Origin: Mesorhizobium sp. AR02
GTDB lineage: Bacteria > Pseudomonadota > Alphaproteobacteria > Rhizobiales > Rhizobiaceae
DNA: 64,000 nucleotides
Direction: 5' to 3'
NCBI RefSeq assembly: GCF_024746835.1
Contig: NZ_CP080531.1
Location: forward strand, 6,654,001 to 6,718,000
The translations under genes were made by a program, and so were the position numbers. Positions 19,000 to 25,536 of the stretch are shown piece by piece. The notes below the pieces were generated by a model. It was not told the DNA's origin. It was given only the letters and a program-made list of their open reading frames with translations, and ran no database searches. Each line of letters opens with the position of its first letter. The first letter of the stretch is position 1.

Positions 19000-19337
19000 T
19001 CACCCGCCTCTATTGCCTTGCCTTTGGCAAGCACCCGCCCGCGCTCCAGCTTCCGGACAGAACCACATTTCTCCTTTCCAAAGGCTTGATGCCGTTGTCC
19101 CGGTTACGCTCACGGCCGAGGATGTGATCGAGACGCTCACCTGTCTGTCACATCGGTGTCGCAAGCGGGCGGTATCTGGGCAAGGCGCGGTCGACGAACG
19201 CAGCGCGTGCCGCGCGTCCTCCCAAGACCAACCCCTCCGGTTCCCTGCCGGTGGGGTTTTCTATTTCAGGAACCATCTTGGCAGTCGCGAACCGTCCTTG
19301 CTATGGTGGCTCTACGGTCAGCACAGGACACCCCGTC
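19000..19337. other. intergenic region with an orphan terminator
   Basis: 338 bases without a convincing gene. The right part carries a terminator at 19230-19258 with no plus-strand gene ahead of it, which leaves room for a small RNA in roughly 19080-19260. I recognise no known RNA family. Confidence 0.4.
19230..19262 (+). terminator. orphan rho-independent terminator
   Basis: The arms AACCCCTCCGG and CCGGTGGGGTT pair except for one T-T mismatch, around a 7-base loop, and are followed by four or more T's. It points in the plus direction. Confidence 0.7.
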
Positions 19338-19571
19338 ATGGACGCAAGTGAAATGAGTGCGATCGGCGACACCCTCATGAGGATCGTCACGCCCGACATG
19401 TCTCCCAAGCAGCTTGTCAAGGCAGCCCAGAAAGCGCACCCCAAGGCCTCGAAGAAGGACATAGCGAGAGCGGCCTTCTTTTCGATCATCGCAAATGCGG
19501 ATCAGGACATCGGCAAGGCCAAGAACCTGCAGGCATTTGCCATCGCGGAGCGTACCCAGCCATCCGACTGA
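19338..19571 (+). CDS. small conserved hypothetical protein
   Basis: A 77-residue protein, mostly helical and lysine/alanine-rich (SPKQLVKAAQKAHPKASKKDIARAA within residues 22-48). The ATG giving MDASEMSAIG is chosen because the longer frame upstream overlaps the terminator. It has no signal peptide, membrane segment or family I recognise. The regular spacing of charged residues and sensible codon use favour a real gene. Confidence 0.6.
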   Translation: MDASEMSAIGDTLMRIVTPDMSPKQLVKAAQKAHPKASKKDIARAAFFSIIANADQDIGKAKNLQAFAIAERTQPSD

Positions 19572-19742
19572 GCCATCTCCCGGCGCTACGCGGGCTTGTC
19601 ATCGCCGCGGATACGCCGCCCGACAAACCGACATCACGGTATCGCGAAGCCAATCATGTGCCGTCGCAGTTGGCTTCATCGCCTACAGGCCACAACCGAC
19701 GGAGCCATTTTCCCCCGCGTGAAGAATGCTTTGATCGCCGGA

Positions 19743-20030
19743 TTATCGAGCAGTAAGACCGGATGCATCCGTGGGCTTACATGCTCCGTCAGTAGGTTCA
19801 AATTTAGCGTGCTTCCAATCATCGGTAGTGGCCACGCAAGTCAATCTGACGTTCTCATAGGGGCAAATTATCGCTCCTATAGAGAAAAGCTTGTTGTTAT
19901 ATATACAGCTCAAGTCGGAAAATATCGCGGCGGTTTTTAATCCATCCGCGTCAGGAATCTTATCTTCCGCCATGGCCTGAATCGAGAATGCCGACACCGT
20001 AGCAAGGGTCGCGAACAACAGGGCTTTCAT
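19743..20030 (-). CDS. small exported protein, DUF1496-like
   Basis: A 95-residue protein with a clear signal peptide (MKALLFATLATVSAFSIQAMA). The mature part contains SCIYNNKLFSIGAIIC and LTCVAT, resembling DUF1496 (YnjH-like) proteins that carry a short cysteine-containing core. Base composition is lower in GC than the flanks, which hints at acquisition. The function is unknown. Confidence 0.65.
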   Translation of the reverse strand: MKALLFATLATVSAFSIQAMAEDKIPDADGLKTAAIFSDLSCIYNNKLFSIGAIICPYENVRLTCVATTDDWKHAKFEPTDGACKPTDASGLTAR

Positions 20031-20111
20031 GGGTCCGCTCCGGACTATAGCGGTATCTATATTATAGAAAGCTAATATTTGGTCAAGAGAGGTTCAGAGT
20101 GAGCTGGGCGG

Positions 20112-20311
20112 CTATAACAAGGCTTGGTGCCCCATAGCAGGCACCGACCAATGCGAATCGATTTGCTGGAAGCGCCGGCCCATTATGAGCCCGAAGAGCA
20201 CGAAAAAAGATCCCGACATGGCGATGCTTAGAGGGGTATTCGCGCCGGCAACCAACGGTTCATAGCGCAAAAAAGTTAGGCACCAACTAAGGCAGACGCA
20301 AATTATCCAAG
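20112..20311 (-). pseudogene. possible 3' remnant of a membrane protein
   Basis: An open frame of about 66 codons with no good start codon reads a membrane-like sequence (SGSFFVLFGLIMGRR) and ends at a TAG. It lies between the exported protein gene and tRNA-Ser. I recognise no family. The rest of the 306-base gap shows nothing else. Confidence 0.3.
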
Positions 20312-20336
20312 CCTATCAAGACATTGCGTAAATTTA

Positions 20337-20426
20337 TGGCGGAGGGAGTGGGATTCGAACCCACGGTGAACTTGCGCCCACGCCGGTTTTCAAGACCGGT
20401 GCCTTAAACCGCTCGGCCATCCCTCC
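20337..20426 (-). tRNA. tRNA-Ser (anticodon TGA)
   Basis: A 90-base class II tRNA with an encoded CCA end. The acceptor stem GGAGGGA pairs with TCCCTCC, the anticodon loop is CTTGAAA (anticodon TGA), there is a long variable arm and a GGTTCGAATCC T loop. It is complete. Its 5' flank (positions above 20426) is accessory DNA, and part of its 5' half recurs near 27650, so the gene appears to be an integration site. Confidence 0.96.
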
Positions 20427-20458
20427 AAGCAGTTGCAATCATTGCGTTTTTGTCTATC

Positions 20459-20539
20459 TGCAACGTGCCTTAAAAAGCCCTTTGCAACGCACTTTGCAAC
20501 TATTTGCCTTTTCGCTCGCTGCTTATAGCCGCCTGCAAC
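20459..20539 (+). repeat. TGCAAC short repeats next to tRNA-Ser
   Basis: TGCAAC occurs at 20459, 20483, 20495 and 20534, twice as CTTTGCAAC with 12-base spacing. The inverted form GTTGCA is at 20432. Related copies are at 27508 and (inverted) 27393, near the other tRNA remnant. They resemble arm-type integrase binding sites, which is inference. Confidence 0.45.
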
Positions 20540-20672
20540 GCCACGTCAACTTGCTCGGCCGCATCCGCCTGCATCCCAGGCATGACGTGTAAATAGAGGT
20601 CAAGCGTGATGCCGATGTTCGAATGGCCCCAGGCGCTCGCTAGCTATCTTCGGGTGAACGCCGGCCCTGCGT
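20500..20672 (-). pseudogene. tyrosine integrase, C-terminal remnant 1
   Basis: The minus strand reads AGVHPKIASERLG, then, after a one-base frameshift, GHSNIGITLDLYLHVMPGM and an acidic tail ending ERKGK-stop. This is the C-terminal end of phage-type tyrosine recombinases, with the conserved GHS histidine and the catalytic tyrosine in LDLY. The N terminus is missing, replaced by the neighbouring small gene. It parallels remnant 2 at 27724-27981. Confidence 0.8.
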
Positions 20673-20677
20673 GGCTC

Positions 20678-20884
20678 TCAATGGAATCTGGCTTTGAAGA
20701 CGCGAAAGACGTCGCACCAGAGGCGGAAATCGGCCGGTCGCCCGGCGAAGTGTGCTTCCATGGCACAGTAGGCCGCTGCGGTCTGCGCTTCCGGCCCATA
20801 GAGCTCGATTGCGGCAATTACGGCATCGTTAGGATCGGCAAAATCTGAAAGCCTCAACGCCGCGCCATTGTCTGTCCGGAGCAT
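20678..20884 (-). CDS. small hypothetical protein
   Basis: A 68-residue protein reading MLRTDNGAALRLSDFADPND and then a helical, aromatic-rich end (WCDVFRVFKARFH). The ATG chosen has AGAAGGTG before it. An ATG 10 codons upstream is possible. It abuts the integrase remnant, and its stop lies at the presumed deletion joint. I recognise no family. Confidence 0.5.
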   Translation of the reverse strand: MLRTDNGAALRLSDFADPNDAVIAAIELYGPEAQTAAAYCAMEAHFAGRPADFRLWCDVFRVFKARFH

Positions 20885-20984
20885 CAAGCAACACCTTCTG
20901 TTCGGCGCCTTCATGCCACATACTTGGCGCAAATCGCGCCACTGCGGCCCAGTAGCTTGGTTGCTAGAGGGAACTGGCAGCGGA

Positions 20985-21090
20985 AGGCCACTGGGCCTGA
21001 CCGGCAGGGCCTTGAGGATGGCAGCGCCGACTGGCGAAGATGTATGCACCCCTGCTCATATCAGCGAAACATGCGAACGAAGGAAGCGTA
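20985..21090 (+). repeat. dispersed repeat, copy A
   Basis: Shares a mosaic of near-identical blocks with 25420-25520, including GGGCCT-ACCGGC, GCGCCG-CTGGCGAA-AT and ATGCGAA-GAAGGAA. Both copies end in a very short reading frame (MRTKEA here). The origin is unclear. Confidence 0.55.
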
Positions 21091-21126
21091 AGGCTCGCTG
21101 ACTCCGGCCGGCGGGCTTTTTTTTTT
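21089..21126 (+). terminator. terminator with long T run
   Basis: AAGGCTCGC can pair with GCGGGCTT with one bulge, and is followed by ten T's. It would end any transcript of the tiny frame in repeat copy A. Confidence 0.55.
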
Positions 21127-21169
21127 CGTCGTGGGAAGTTTGCCGACTTCAAGCGGATCTAGGGAACGA

Positions 21170-21205
21170 AAAGGCCCCGGCGCAGGGTCAGTCGCCGGGG
21201 CCTTT
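21170..21205. terminator. strong hairpin terminator
   Basis: A perfect 13-bp stem AAAGGCCCCGGCG/CGCCGGGGCCTTT around a 10-base loop. With A's on one side and T's on the other it can act in both directions. Confidence 0.75.
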
Positions 21206-21322
21206 AGTCATGTACGAGCTACTTGGCATGTCCGCTTATTATGGTGCGCTAATATGCTCAACAAATGGTAAATTCAGCACGCAACCTGAAGCTGGTGGCA
21301 GGCGAGGCTGAGACAGGATTAT

Positions 21323-21362
21323 ATTCCTTCGTTGCAGCGACCCCTTCACCGGAGTTCGCCAT
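21323..21362 (+). promoter_or_regulatory. repeated leader with Shine-Dalgarno in a hairpin arm, copy 1
   Basis: About 85% identical to 22101-22138. Both end in CGGAG(A/T)TCGCC(T)ATG. In the second copy CTCCGTTG pairs perfectly with CAACGGAG, which contains the ribosome-binding site. Here the pairing is imperfect. Confidence 0.5.
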
Positions 21363-21430
21363 GCCTCAAAAAAGACTCTTGCCGACACCCTGGCCGCTGG
21401 CGCTGGCGTGGCTTTGTTGAAGACAATGGA
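21360..21430 (+). pseudogene. broken small gene after leader copy 1
   Basis: The ATG frame runs 19 codons to a stop. The +2 frame reads SKKTLADTLAAGAGVALLKT and then a stop, which looks like real protein and would follow the ATG if one base were restored. So a short gene of about 25 residues appears to be frameshifted just after its start. Confidence 0.4.
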
Positions 21431-21524
21431 ACATTGAAGCGCGGGCTTCCTCCTTATTGATGATGCTGCGTTTCGGCTGGCAGTTGTATGCTCGCAAGGT
21501 TCGGGTGCCGCGCGGGAGGGTGCC

Positions 21525-21746
21525 ATGCGAGAATTACCATTCGACATCGATGCGGATGCCGTGATTGAAGTCGGCCGTTATCTGGATGATCACGCGAAGA
21601 CCACCGCAGTTTCGATATATGAAGCACTCCGTGTAATCAGGCGTAGCGTCAACAATGCGCGCGTCGGCGACATCGGTTTGGAGGAACTGATTGTAGAAAG
21701 CGCGGCAACCAGAAAGCTTGCTCTCTTGTTGGATAACCACAATTAA
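21525..21746 (+). CDS. small conserved hypothetical protein
   Basis: A 73-residue acidic helical protein (MRELPFDIDADAVIEVGRYL). GGGAGGGTGCC stands directly before the ATG, a strong ribosome-binding site. No membrane segment or known family. The composition is regular and it ends KLALLLDNHN. Probably genuine, with unknown function. Confidence 0.6.
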   Translation: MRELPFDIDADAVIEVGRYLDDHAKTTAVSIYEALRVIRRSVNNARVGDIGLEELIVESAATRKLALLLDNHN

Positions 21747-21836
21747 GGGCGCGGGCCTGTCCGGCCAAACCAACGGCTTTTTGACTCCCGTCAAAGCCGG
21801 CGCACTTTCCTGGCTATAGAACAGCCACAGGCGGGC

Positions 21837-21905
21837 GCCAGGACGCGCGGGGCGCTTCGACGGTGTAGGACAGCGGCCGGCCGGGATGCGCGCTGGCGGG
21901 GCGCC
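21837..21905 (+). repeat. GC-rich repeat, copy A
   Basis: Closely matches 24447-24513, sharing TGTAGGACAGCGGCCGG and GCGCGCTGGCGGGGC. A shorter, poorer copy is at 23715-23742. The three copies lie between small genes and resemble a miniature dispersed element. Confidence 0.6.
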
Positions 21906-22017
21906 TCTGCACAGACACATGCCCCCCAATCGTCGTCGACAGGCAATCGCTTAACGACAAGCACGCCTTCCCGACCTAATATTACGGTGGGCTTAATTGC
22001 CCTCCATAACACTCCAG

Positions 22018-22056
22018 CCCGTTGCCACTCCTCTGAGGATAGGCAGCGGGTTTTTT
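22018..22056 (+). terminator. rho-independent terminator
   Basis: CCCGTTGCC pairs with GGCAGCGGG (one G-T wobble), with a small inner CCTC/GAGG stem, and is followed by six T's. It could end a plus-strand transcript from the 21525 gene. Confidence 0.8.
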
Positions 22057-22100
22057 CATAGGACCACCATTGCCAGCTTCATCGAGACAAGCAATATCAT

Positions 22101-22138
22101 CCTCCGTTGCGGCGACCCTTCAACGGAGATCGCCTATG
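22101..22138 (+). promoter_or_regulatory. repeated leader with Shine-Dalgarno in a hairpin arm, copy 2
   Basis: CTCCGTTG and CAACGGAG form a perfect 8-bp stem with a loop of about 10 bases. The right arm contains GGAG, the ribosome-binding site of the ATG six bases on. Such pairing could limit translation. See the copy at 21323-21362. Confidence 0.5.
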
Positions 22139-22383
22139 GCCAGGACCAAACCTTCTAAACAACTTTCACAGGCTGAATCGAACGCTTTCTGACGGCAGCG
22201 GGAGCGCTCCACAGAAGCATCGTCAAGCCGCTGATATCGCCTAGCTGCGATCACTACCGCTCAACGCGGACCCTGCATGAGGCGCTGTTAAAGGCAGTAC
22301 GGGAAGTGACAGGGAAGGAAGTCGAATTCGTCCAGTGGAACACCACGAGGCCGGTGCGGCCCCTACGGCTGGGCAGGGCCTAG
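22136..22383 (+). pseudogene. frameshifted small hypothetical gene
   Basis: The ATG frame reads MARTKPSKQLSQAES and stops after 18 codons. A neighbouring frame continues RFLTAAGALHRSIVKPL and then EALLKAVREVTGKEVEFV to a TAG at 22381. Joined, they give one protein of about 82 residues. A frameshift near 22175-22190 has broken it. I recognise no family. Confidence 0.55.
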
Positions 22384-22389
22384 CGGCCC

Positions 22390-22572
22390 TTACCCCTTGC
22401 CGACCAGATGGATCACCGGCTTTGACGGGCTGGCCTCTTTGAGAAGCTTCAGAGCTTCCTCTCGGGTAAGACCGCATCTGCGAGCATAGAAGTGAGCCTC
22501 GGCCACTCTTTCGCGGTCGATTGGCTCTTCGCGGCTCTGCTTTGTTGCTTTCTTGCCCACGGCACGAATCAT
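22390..22572 (-). CDS. small protein, DUF3606-like
   Basis: A 60-residue basic protein. ERVAEAHFYARRCGLTREEA resembles the helical core of DUF3606 and related small rhizobial proteins. It is similar in the same place to the 67-residue protein at 25659-25862 (RKHGLT). There is no signal peptide. Function unknown. Confidence 0.5.
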   Translation of the reverse strand: MIRAVGKKATKQSREEPIDRERVAEAHFYARRCGLTREEALKLLKEASPSKPVIHLVGKG

Positions 22573-22819
22573 AGCACATTCCGTTAGATAGCTCCAATGA
22601 AGCCCTACGGTTGGGTAGCCTACGCAGGCAGCCGGATATATCTTTCAGCCGGCGGAACGTTTGTAGCCGCCCCGGTGTTATCACCATGATCCCCGCATAG
22701 GGATCATAAAGGGCCTTGCCCCTCTTGGCCCTAGTTTGAGTCCGCTGTCTCCCCGGCAGCGGACCCGACGCATTCAGGTGATTGCCGGGCATCCCTCTAA
22801 AACGCAAATGCCAACGACT

Positions 22820-23008
22820 TTAACTGCCTCCGGCTCGACTGAATACAACCGTGCCGTCGTCTTTGCGAATTTCCACCGCTACGATATCGTCATCCCGCTT
22901 TCGAGCGGGAAAGGTGGCAAAGACATGGTCCCTCGCAGCTTTCTCGGCATCAAATGGCGTCTTCTCCACGATGCCCTTTTTCCCGTACCAGATCACCGTG
23001 TAGGCCAC
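22820..23008 (-). CDS. small hypothetical protein
   Basis: A 62-residue protein reading MAYTVIWYGKKGIVEK, with a lysine/aspartate-rich core and IRKDDGTVVF at the end. The GTG start overlaps the end of the preceding 59-residue frame in another frame, as in coupled genes. No family recognised. Confidence 0.5.
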   Translation of the reverse strand: MAYTVIWYGKKGIVEKTPFDAEKAARDHVFATFPARKRDDDIVAVEIRKDDGTVVFSRAGGS

Positions 23009-23172
23009 AGCTGCGACGCTCCCTCTACAGGCGCTTTGATCTTGCTGGCCAGCAGTTCAACGGGAGCATCCAGCCCTTTTAAGGCAGCGTGAAGGGCAGC
23101 AATAGCCGCCGCCAGATGGTCTTCACGTTTGCCATTGTCGTTCGCTAGATCGGTGCGTTGAGGCAGCGACAT
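22993..23172 (-). CDS. small hypothetical protein
   Basis: A 59-residue frame starting at an ATG: MSLPQRTDLANDNGKREDHL, then an alanine-rich helix (AAAIAALHAALKGL) and a stop inside the start of the next gene. The overlap and helical character suggest a two-gene unit with 22820-23008. No good ribosome-binding site is visible. Confidence 0.4.
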   Translation of the reverse strand: MSLPQRTDLANDNGKREDHLAAAIAALHAALKGLDAPVELLASKIKAPVEGASQLWPTR

Positions 23173-23351
23173 GGGCGAACTATGCGCCTTGTCGCGGTGT
23201 CAGTCTACGGGGTCGGCGAGGGCGCCAAGATCGAGGAGATCAAGCCCAAGAATCGCTAGATCCTGCAGAGCCAACGGCCTTCCTATATCGACGGTAAGGT
23301 CGTAGGGGGCTTTTGGGTGGAACCGCTGGGTATCTTCACCGTTCTCTCCAA

Positions 23352-23615
23352 ATGGCCGTCACCATCATTGGAGCGTTGCTTACTGTCGCTGGCGTTGTGT
23401 ACATGGCCGGCGCGGTTCTAAGGCGCGGGCGACTGAGCGATCCGACGCCTTCTCCTGCTAGGCCTGATCGCCCAACGCCAAATCTCGCAACCCCAGGTCC
23501 GACACTTGAGCCGCGTCGGCGCGGCCTCGGCTTCCTTGGCCTGTCGCAGAACTGGCCAGGCCTTCTGATGATGGGGATCGGCCTTATCCTGCTGTTGTCA
23601 GCAGCGGTCCTCTAA
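23352..23615 (+). CDS. small membrane protein
   Basis: An 87-residue protein with a hydrophobic helix at each end (MAVTIIGALLTVAGVVYMAG and GLLMMGIGLILLLSAAVL) and a proline/arginine-rich linker between them. No family recognised. The ATG is the first that leaves the N-terminal helix intact. Ribosome-binding site weak. Confidence 0.45.
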   Translation: MAVTIIGALLTVAGVVYMAGAVLRRGRLSDPTPSPARPDRPTPNLATPGPTLEPRRRGLGFLGLSQNWPGLLMMGIGLILLLSAAVL

Positions 23616-23977
23616 GCAGCGCAACCGCGACTGGAAGCCGACGTTCGATCGAGGTGAAGGCACTATCAATTGCCCTTCGGACACTTGATCGGGCGGCCCG
23701 ACAGTCGGAGGGGGCGGCGGCCGAAACTCGCGCTGGCGGGGTCGTTCCGTCCCTTCCGACCCCTGGGTGTCATATTAGCCACAGATAATGTTAATCGGCA
23801 ATCCGGTCTTGCGTCATTGGCATAGGTGTTCCGTAATGGGCCATCGTGTCTGGCACCGCTATTGCACTGTCAGCAATGCCGGGGACATCTCTCACCCAGC
23901 AATCGGGGGGCAAATGGGGGGCCCCGCCGCTTCGCAAATGGAGCGGCGGGCTATCGTTAACGGGGGGCGGGGCAACC
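23616..23977. other. intergenic region upstream of syrA-like gene
   Basis: 362 bases holding a 24-base sequence identical to 26438-26461 (at 23665-23688), a partial GC-rich repeat (23715-23742), and a 9-bp hairpin CCCGCCGCT/AGCGGCGGG at 23923-23950 just before the syrA-like gene. No gene seen. Confidence 0.45.
23665..23688 (+). repeat. 24-base exact repeat, copy A
   Basis: Identical over 24 bases to 26438-26461. It contains AATTGCCCTTCGGACACTTG. In copy B a terminator follows at once; here it does not. Confidence 0.6.
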
Positions 23978-24229
23978 ATGTATTTTCCGCAATTTTTGGT
24001 GGGGATGTTCACCACGTCGGCCGTAGTGGCGATCTGGGCCAACATAGAAGCCGGATCTGTCGGCAAGGCGCTCGCTTGGACCGTCCTCACGCTGACGATT
24101 CTGCAAGTCGGATATTTCCTGATGGCATTCGGGCTTTGCTATAAGCGCTCGACGAAAAGCACCGACGCAAAACCGGATCCTGCTCATCAGCCCATTCGTC
24201 GAGACGGTAGTGTCTCATCCGGCCGATAA
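23978..24229 (+). CDS. exopolysaccharide production repressor, SyrA/ExoX-like
   Basis: An 83-residue protein starting MYFPQFLVGMFTTSAVVAIW, with two membrane helices (about residues 5-25 and 32-55) and a short polar tail after CYKRSTKS. This matches the SyrA family, which affects exopolysaccharide synthesis in rhizobia and sits in the inner membrane. GGGGGCGGGG precedes the ATG; a longer upstream frame is rejected. A truncated small gene starts at its stop (TAATG). Its presence among accessory debris suggests transfer. Confidence 0.7.
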   Translation: MYFPQFLVGMFTTSAVVAIWANIEAGSVGKALAWTVLTLTILQVGYFLMAFGLCYKRSTKSTDAKPDPAHQPIRRDGSVSSGR

Positions 24230-24291
24230 TGACCGACAGGCCGGCCACAACCTACGTCGTCAGCGTGTTCGAGAAACCGCATTGGCGATGA
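24229..24291 (+). pseudogene. truncated copy of the MTDKPATT small gene
   Basis: Twenty codons (MTDRPATTYVVSVFEKPHWR, then TGA). They are nearly identical to the start of the 41-residue gene at 25537-25662, which continues RTILTTKD. Here the reading frame ends right at the divergence point, so this is a 3'-truncated duplicate. Confidence 0.65.
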
Positions 24292-24364
24292 GGTGAAGGA
24301 CGACGATCTGTTCGACCTGTGAGGCCGCTTCGCCGCACGCTCAAGACATCGAGCCAGGTGGCTG

Positions 24365-24478
24365 ATGTTGCCGTCTTGTGCGGCAAAGCGCTACCGCCTC
24401 GCGGCCGAACAGCGGATGTTGGCCGCCCTTGTGCGCAGCGGGACGCGCCAGAGCGCGCCAGACGCCTCCGCGCTGTAG
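24365..24478 (+). CDS. very small hypothetical reading frame
   Basis: A 37-codon frame MLPSCAAKRYRLAAEQRM followed by LAALVRSGTRQ to a TAG inside the GC-rich repeat. It looks helical but has no ribosome-binding site. It may be the remains of a longer gene. Confidence 0.25.
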   Translation: MLPSCAAKRYRLAAEQRMLAALVRSGTRQSAPDASAL

Positions 24479-24513
24479 GACAGCGGCCGGCGGAAACGCG
24501 CGCTGGCGGGGCT
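24447..24513 (+). repeat. GC-rich repeat, copy B
   Basis: See 21837-21905. Here it lies 62 bases before the DUF1059 gene. Confidence 0.6.
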
Positions 24514-24575
24514 CAGCGTGCAGGAGTATGCTGTTTGGCCGCTGAAAAGCGGCAAGATTTCCCAGGGAGGAACCG

Positions 24576-24767
24576 ATGGCACGCAAATACATAGACTGCC
24601 GAGAATTCCCGAGTGAAATGAAATGCACCATTGTGATCTCCGCAGATCGAGAGGACGAACTGATCGAGGCTGCGGTACAGCACGCTGTGTCTGTACATAG
24701 GGAACACGATACGCCCGAACTCCGCTCCCAGGTCAGGAAAGCGATCCATGAAGGCGTCCCAGCCTGA
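24576..24767 (+). CDS. DUF1059 domain protein
   Basis: A 63-residue protein matching DUF1059 from end to end: DCREFPSEMKCTIVISADRE, then AAVQHAVSVHREHDTPELR. The two cysteines and the HAVSVH pattern are typical. GGGAGGAACC precedes the ATG. Family function is unknown. It is one of the few intact, recognisable genes in the accessory region. Confidence 0.88.
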   Translation: MARKYIDCREFPSEMKCTIVISADREDELIEAAVQHAVSVHREHDTPELRSQVRKAIHEGVPA

Positions 24768-25138
24768 AGCCAGGGCTCTAGCGCAGGAAAATGGCCGGCG
24801 CCCCTTGGGCGGGGGGCGTTGGGGAATAGGCGCCGGCCACAGGCGGAAATAGGTCCGCCGCGCTGGACAGATGGCCGATTTATCGGGGCAGCGTTATGGC
24901 GTGATCGCGGAAGCTACGGCATCAGCGTTTCATTGCCACTTCGCAAGGGACGGGCCGCCGCTGCAGTGAATGGAGAGGCGGTCATTTTGCCTCCTGTCCC
25001 ACTTCAGGACTAGGGTGCTGGCATCGCTCTTGCTTCGGAGAAGGTGCCGGCTAATCCCGGCCCTGATCGCGTACCTGATCAGGTAGTAGGCTCGCCGGGT
25101 TTGAGGTGGTTGGGGTCTTCGCCCGGCGGGTTTCCCTC
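24768..25138. other. gene-poor stretch after DUF1059 gene
   Basis: 371 bases. An 11-bp perfect hairpin TGGCCGGCGCC/GGCGCCGGCCA at 24792-24839 may end the DUF1059 transcript. I see no gene in the rest. Confidence 0.45.
24792..24839 (+). terminator. hairpin after DUF1059 gene
   Basis: An 11-bp perfect stem with a 26-base G-rich loop and no T run. It could be a stabilising or weak terminating structure. Confidence 0.4.
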
Positions 25139-25315
25139 TTAGGCCTTTTGTTTTGTGGCCCTGTATTCGGCTTCCCACGGCAATGAGTCAAAGTCCGGCT
25201 TGTGGTCGCCGGAACGGTAGGCGTCCTGGCCGATATAGCTGCATTTGCCGCTCTCCAGGATGCAGGCAAAGGGTGGACTTCCTGGGCATCGGTAAAGGCC
25301 TACTGCTCTTTCCAT
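25139..25315 (-). CDS. possible small hypothetical protein
   Basis: A 58-residue frame whose second half (ACILESGKCSYIGQDAYRS, then DFDSLPWEAEYRATKQKA) reads like real protein with two cysteines. Start and ribosome-binding site are weak, and the frame lies in repeat-rich DNA. No family recognised. Confidence 0.3.
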   Translation of the reverse strand: MERAVGLYRCPGSPPFACILESGKCSYIGQDAYRSGDHKPDFDSLPWEAEYRATKQKA

Positions 25316-25419
25316 GCGAGAAGGTGTCCCACGGAGGCTCACGCGTGTCGCCGTTCATTGTGATGAAGGCAACAGGACGGGCGATTGCAGCGGCCCGGCG
25401 CGTACTTGTTGGGGCAGTA

Positions 25420-25520
25420 GCGCACCGGGCCTAACCGGCGAGGCTTCGAGGGGCGGGCGCCGGCTGGCGAATATATGTGCCAATGCTAATATATAAGAAG
25501 CATGCGAATGAAGGAACCAA
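25420..25520 (+). repeat. dispersed repeat, copy B
   Basis: The partner of 20985-21090. It ends in a 12-codon frame (MRMKEPKAKASR) whose stop overlaps the ATG of the next small gene (AGATGA). Confidence 0.55.
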
Positions 25521-25536
25521 AGGCAAAGGCCAGCAG

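Larger units (their letters stand above)
20885..21524. other. gene-poor accessory stretch with repeats and terminators
   Basis: 640 bases holding a repeat shared with 25420-25520, two terminators (21089-21126 and 21170-21205), and a leader-like repeat (21323-21362) followed by a frame-broken small gene. I see no intact gene. Confidence 0.5.
21747..22135. other. gene-poor stretch with repeat and terminator
   Basis: 389 bases. They contain repeat copy at 21837-21905, a terminator at 22018-22056 and leader copy 2. I see no convincing coding region. Confidence 0.45.

Noticed and set aside
22241..22807. A 188-codon minus-strand reading frame
   Set aside because: It is arginine/serine-rich, overlaps better-supported small genes in other frames and shows no protein-like pattern.
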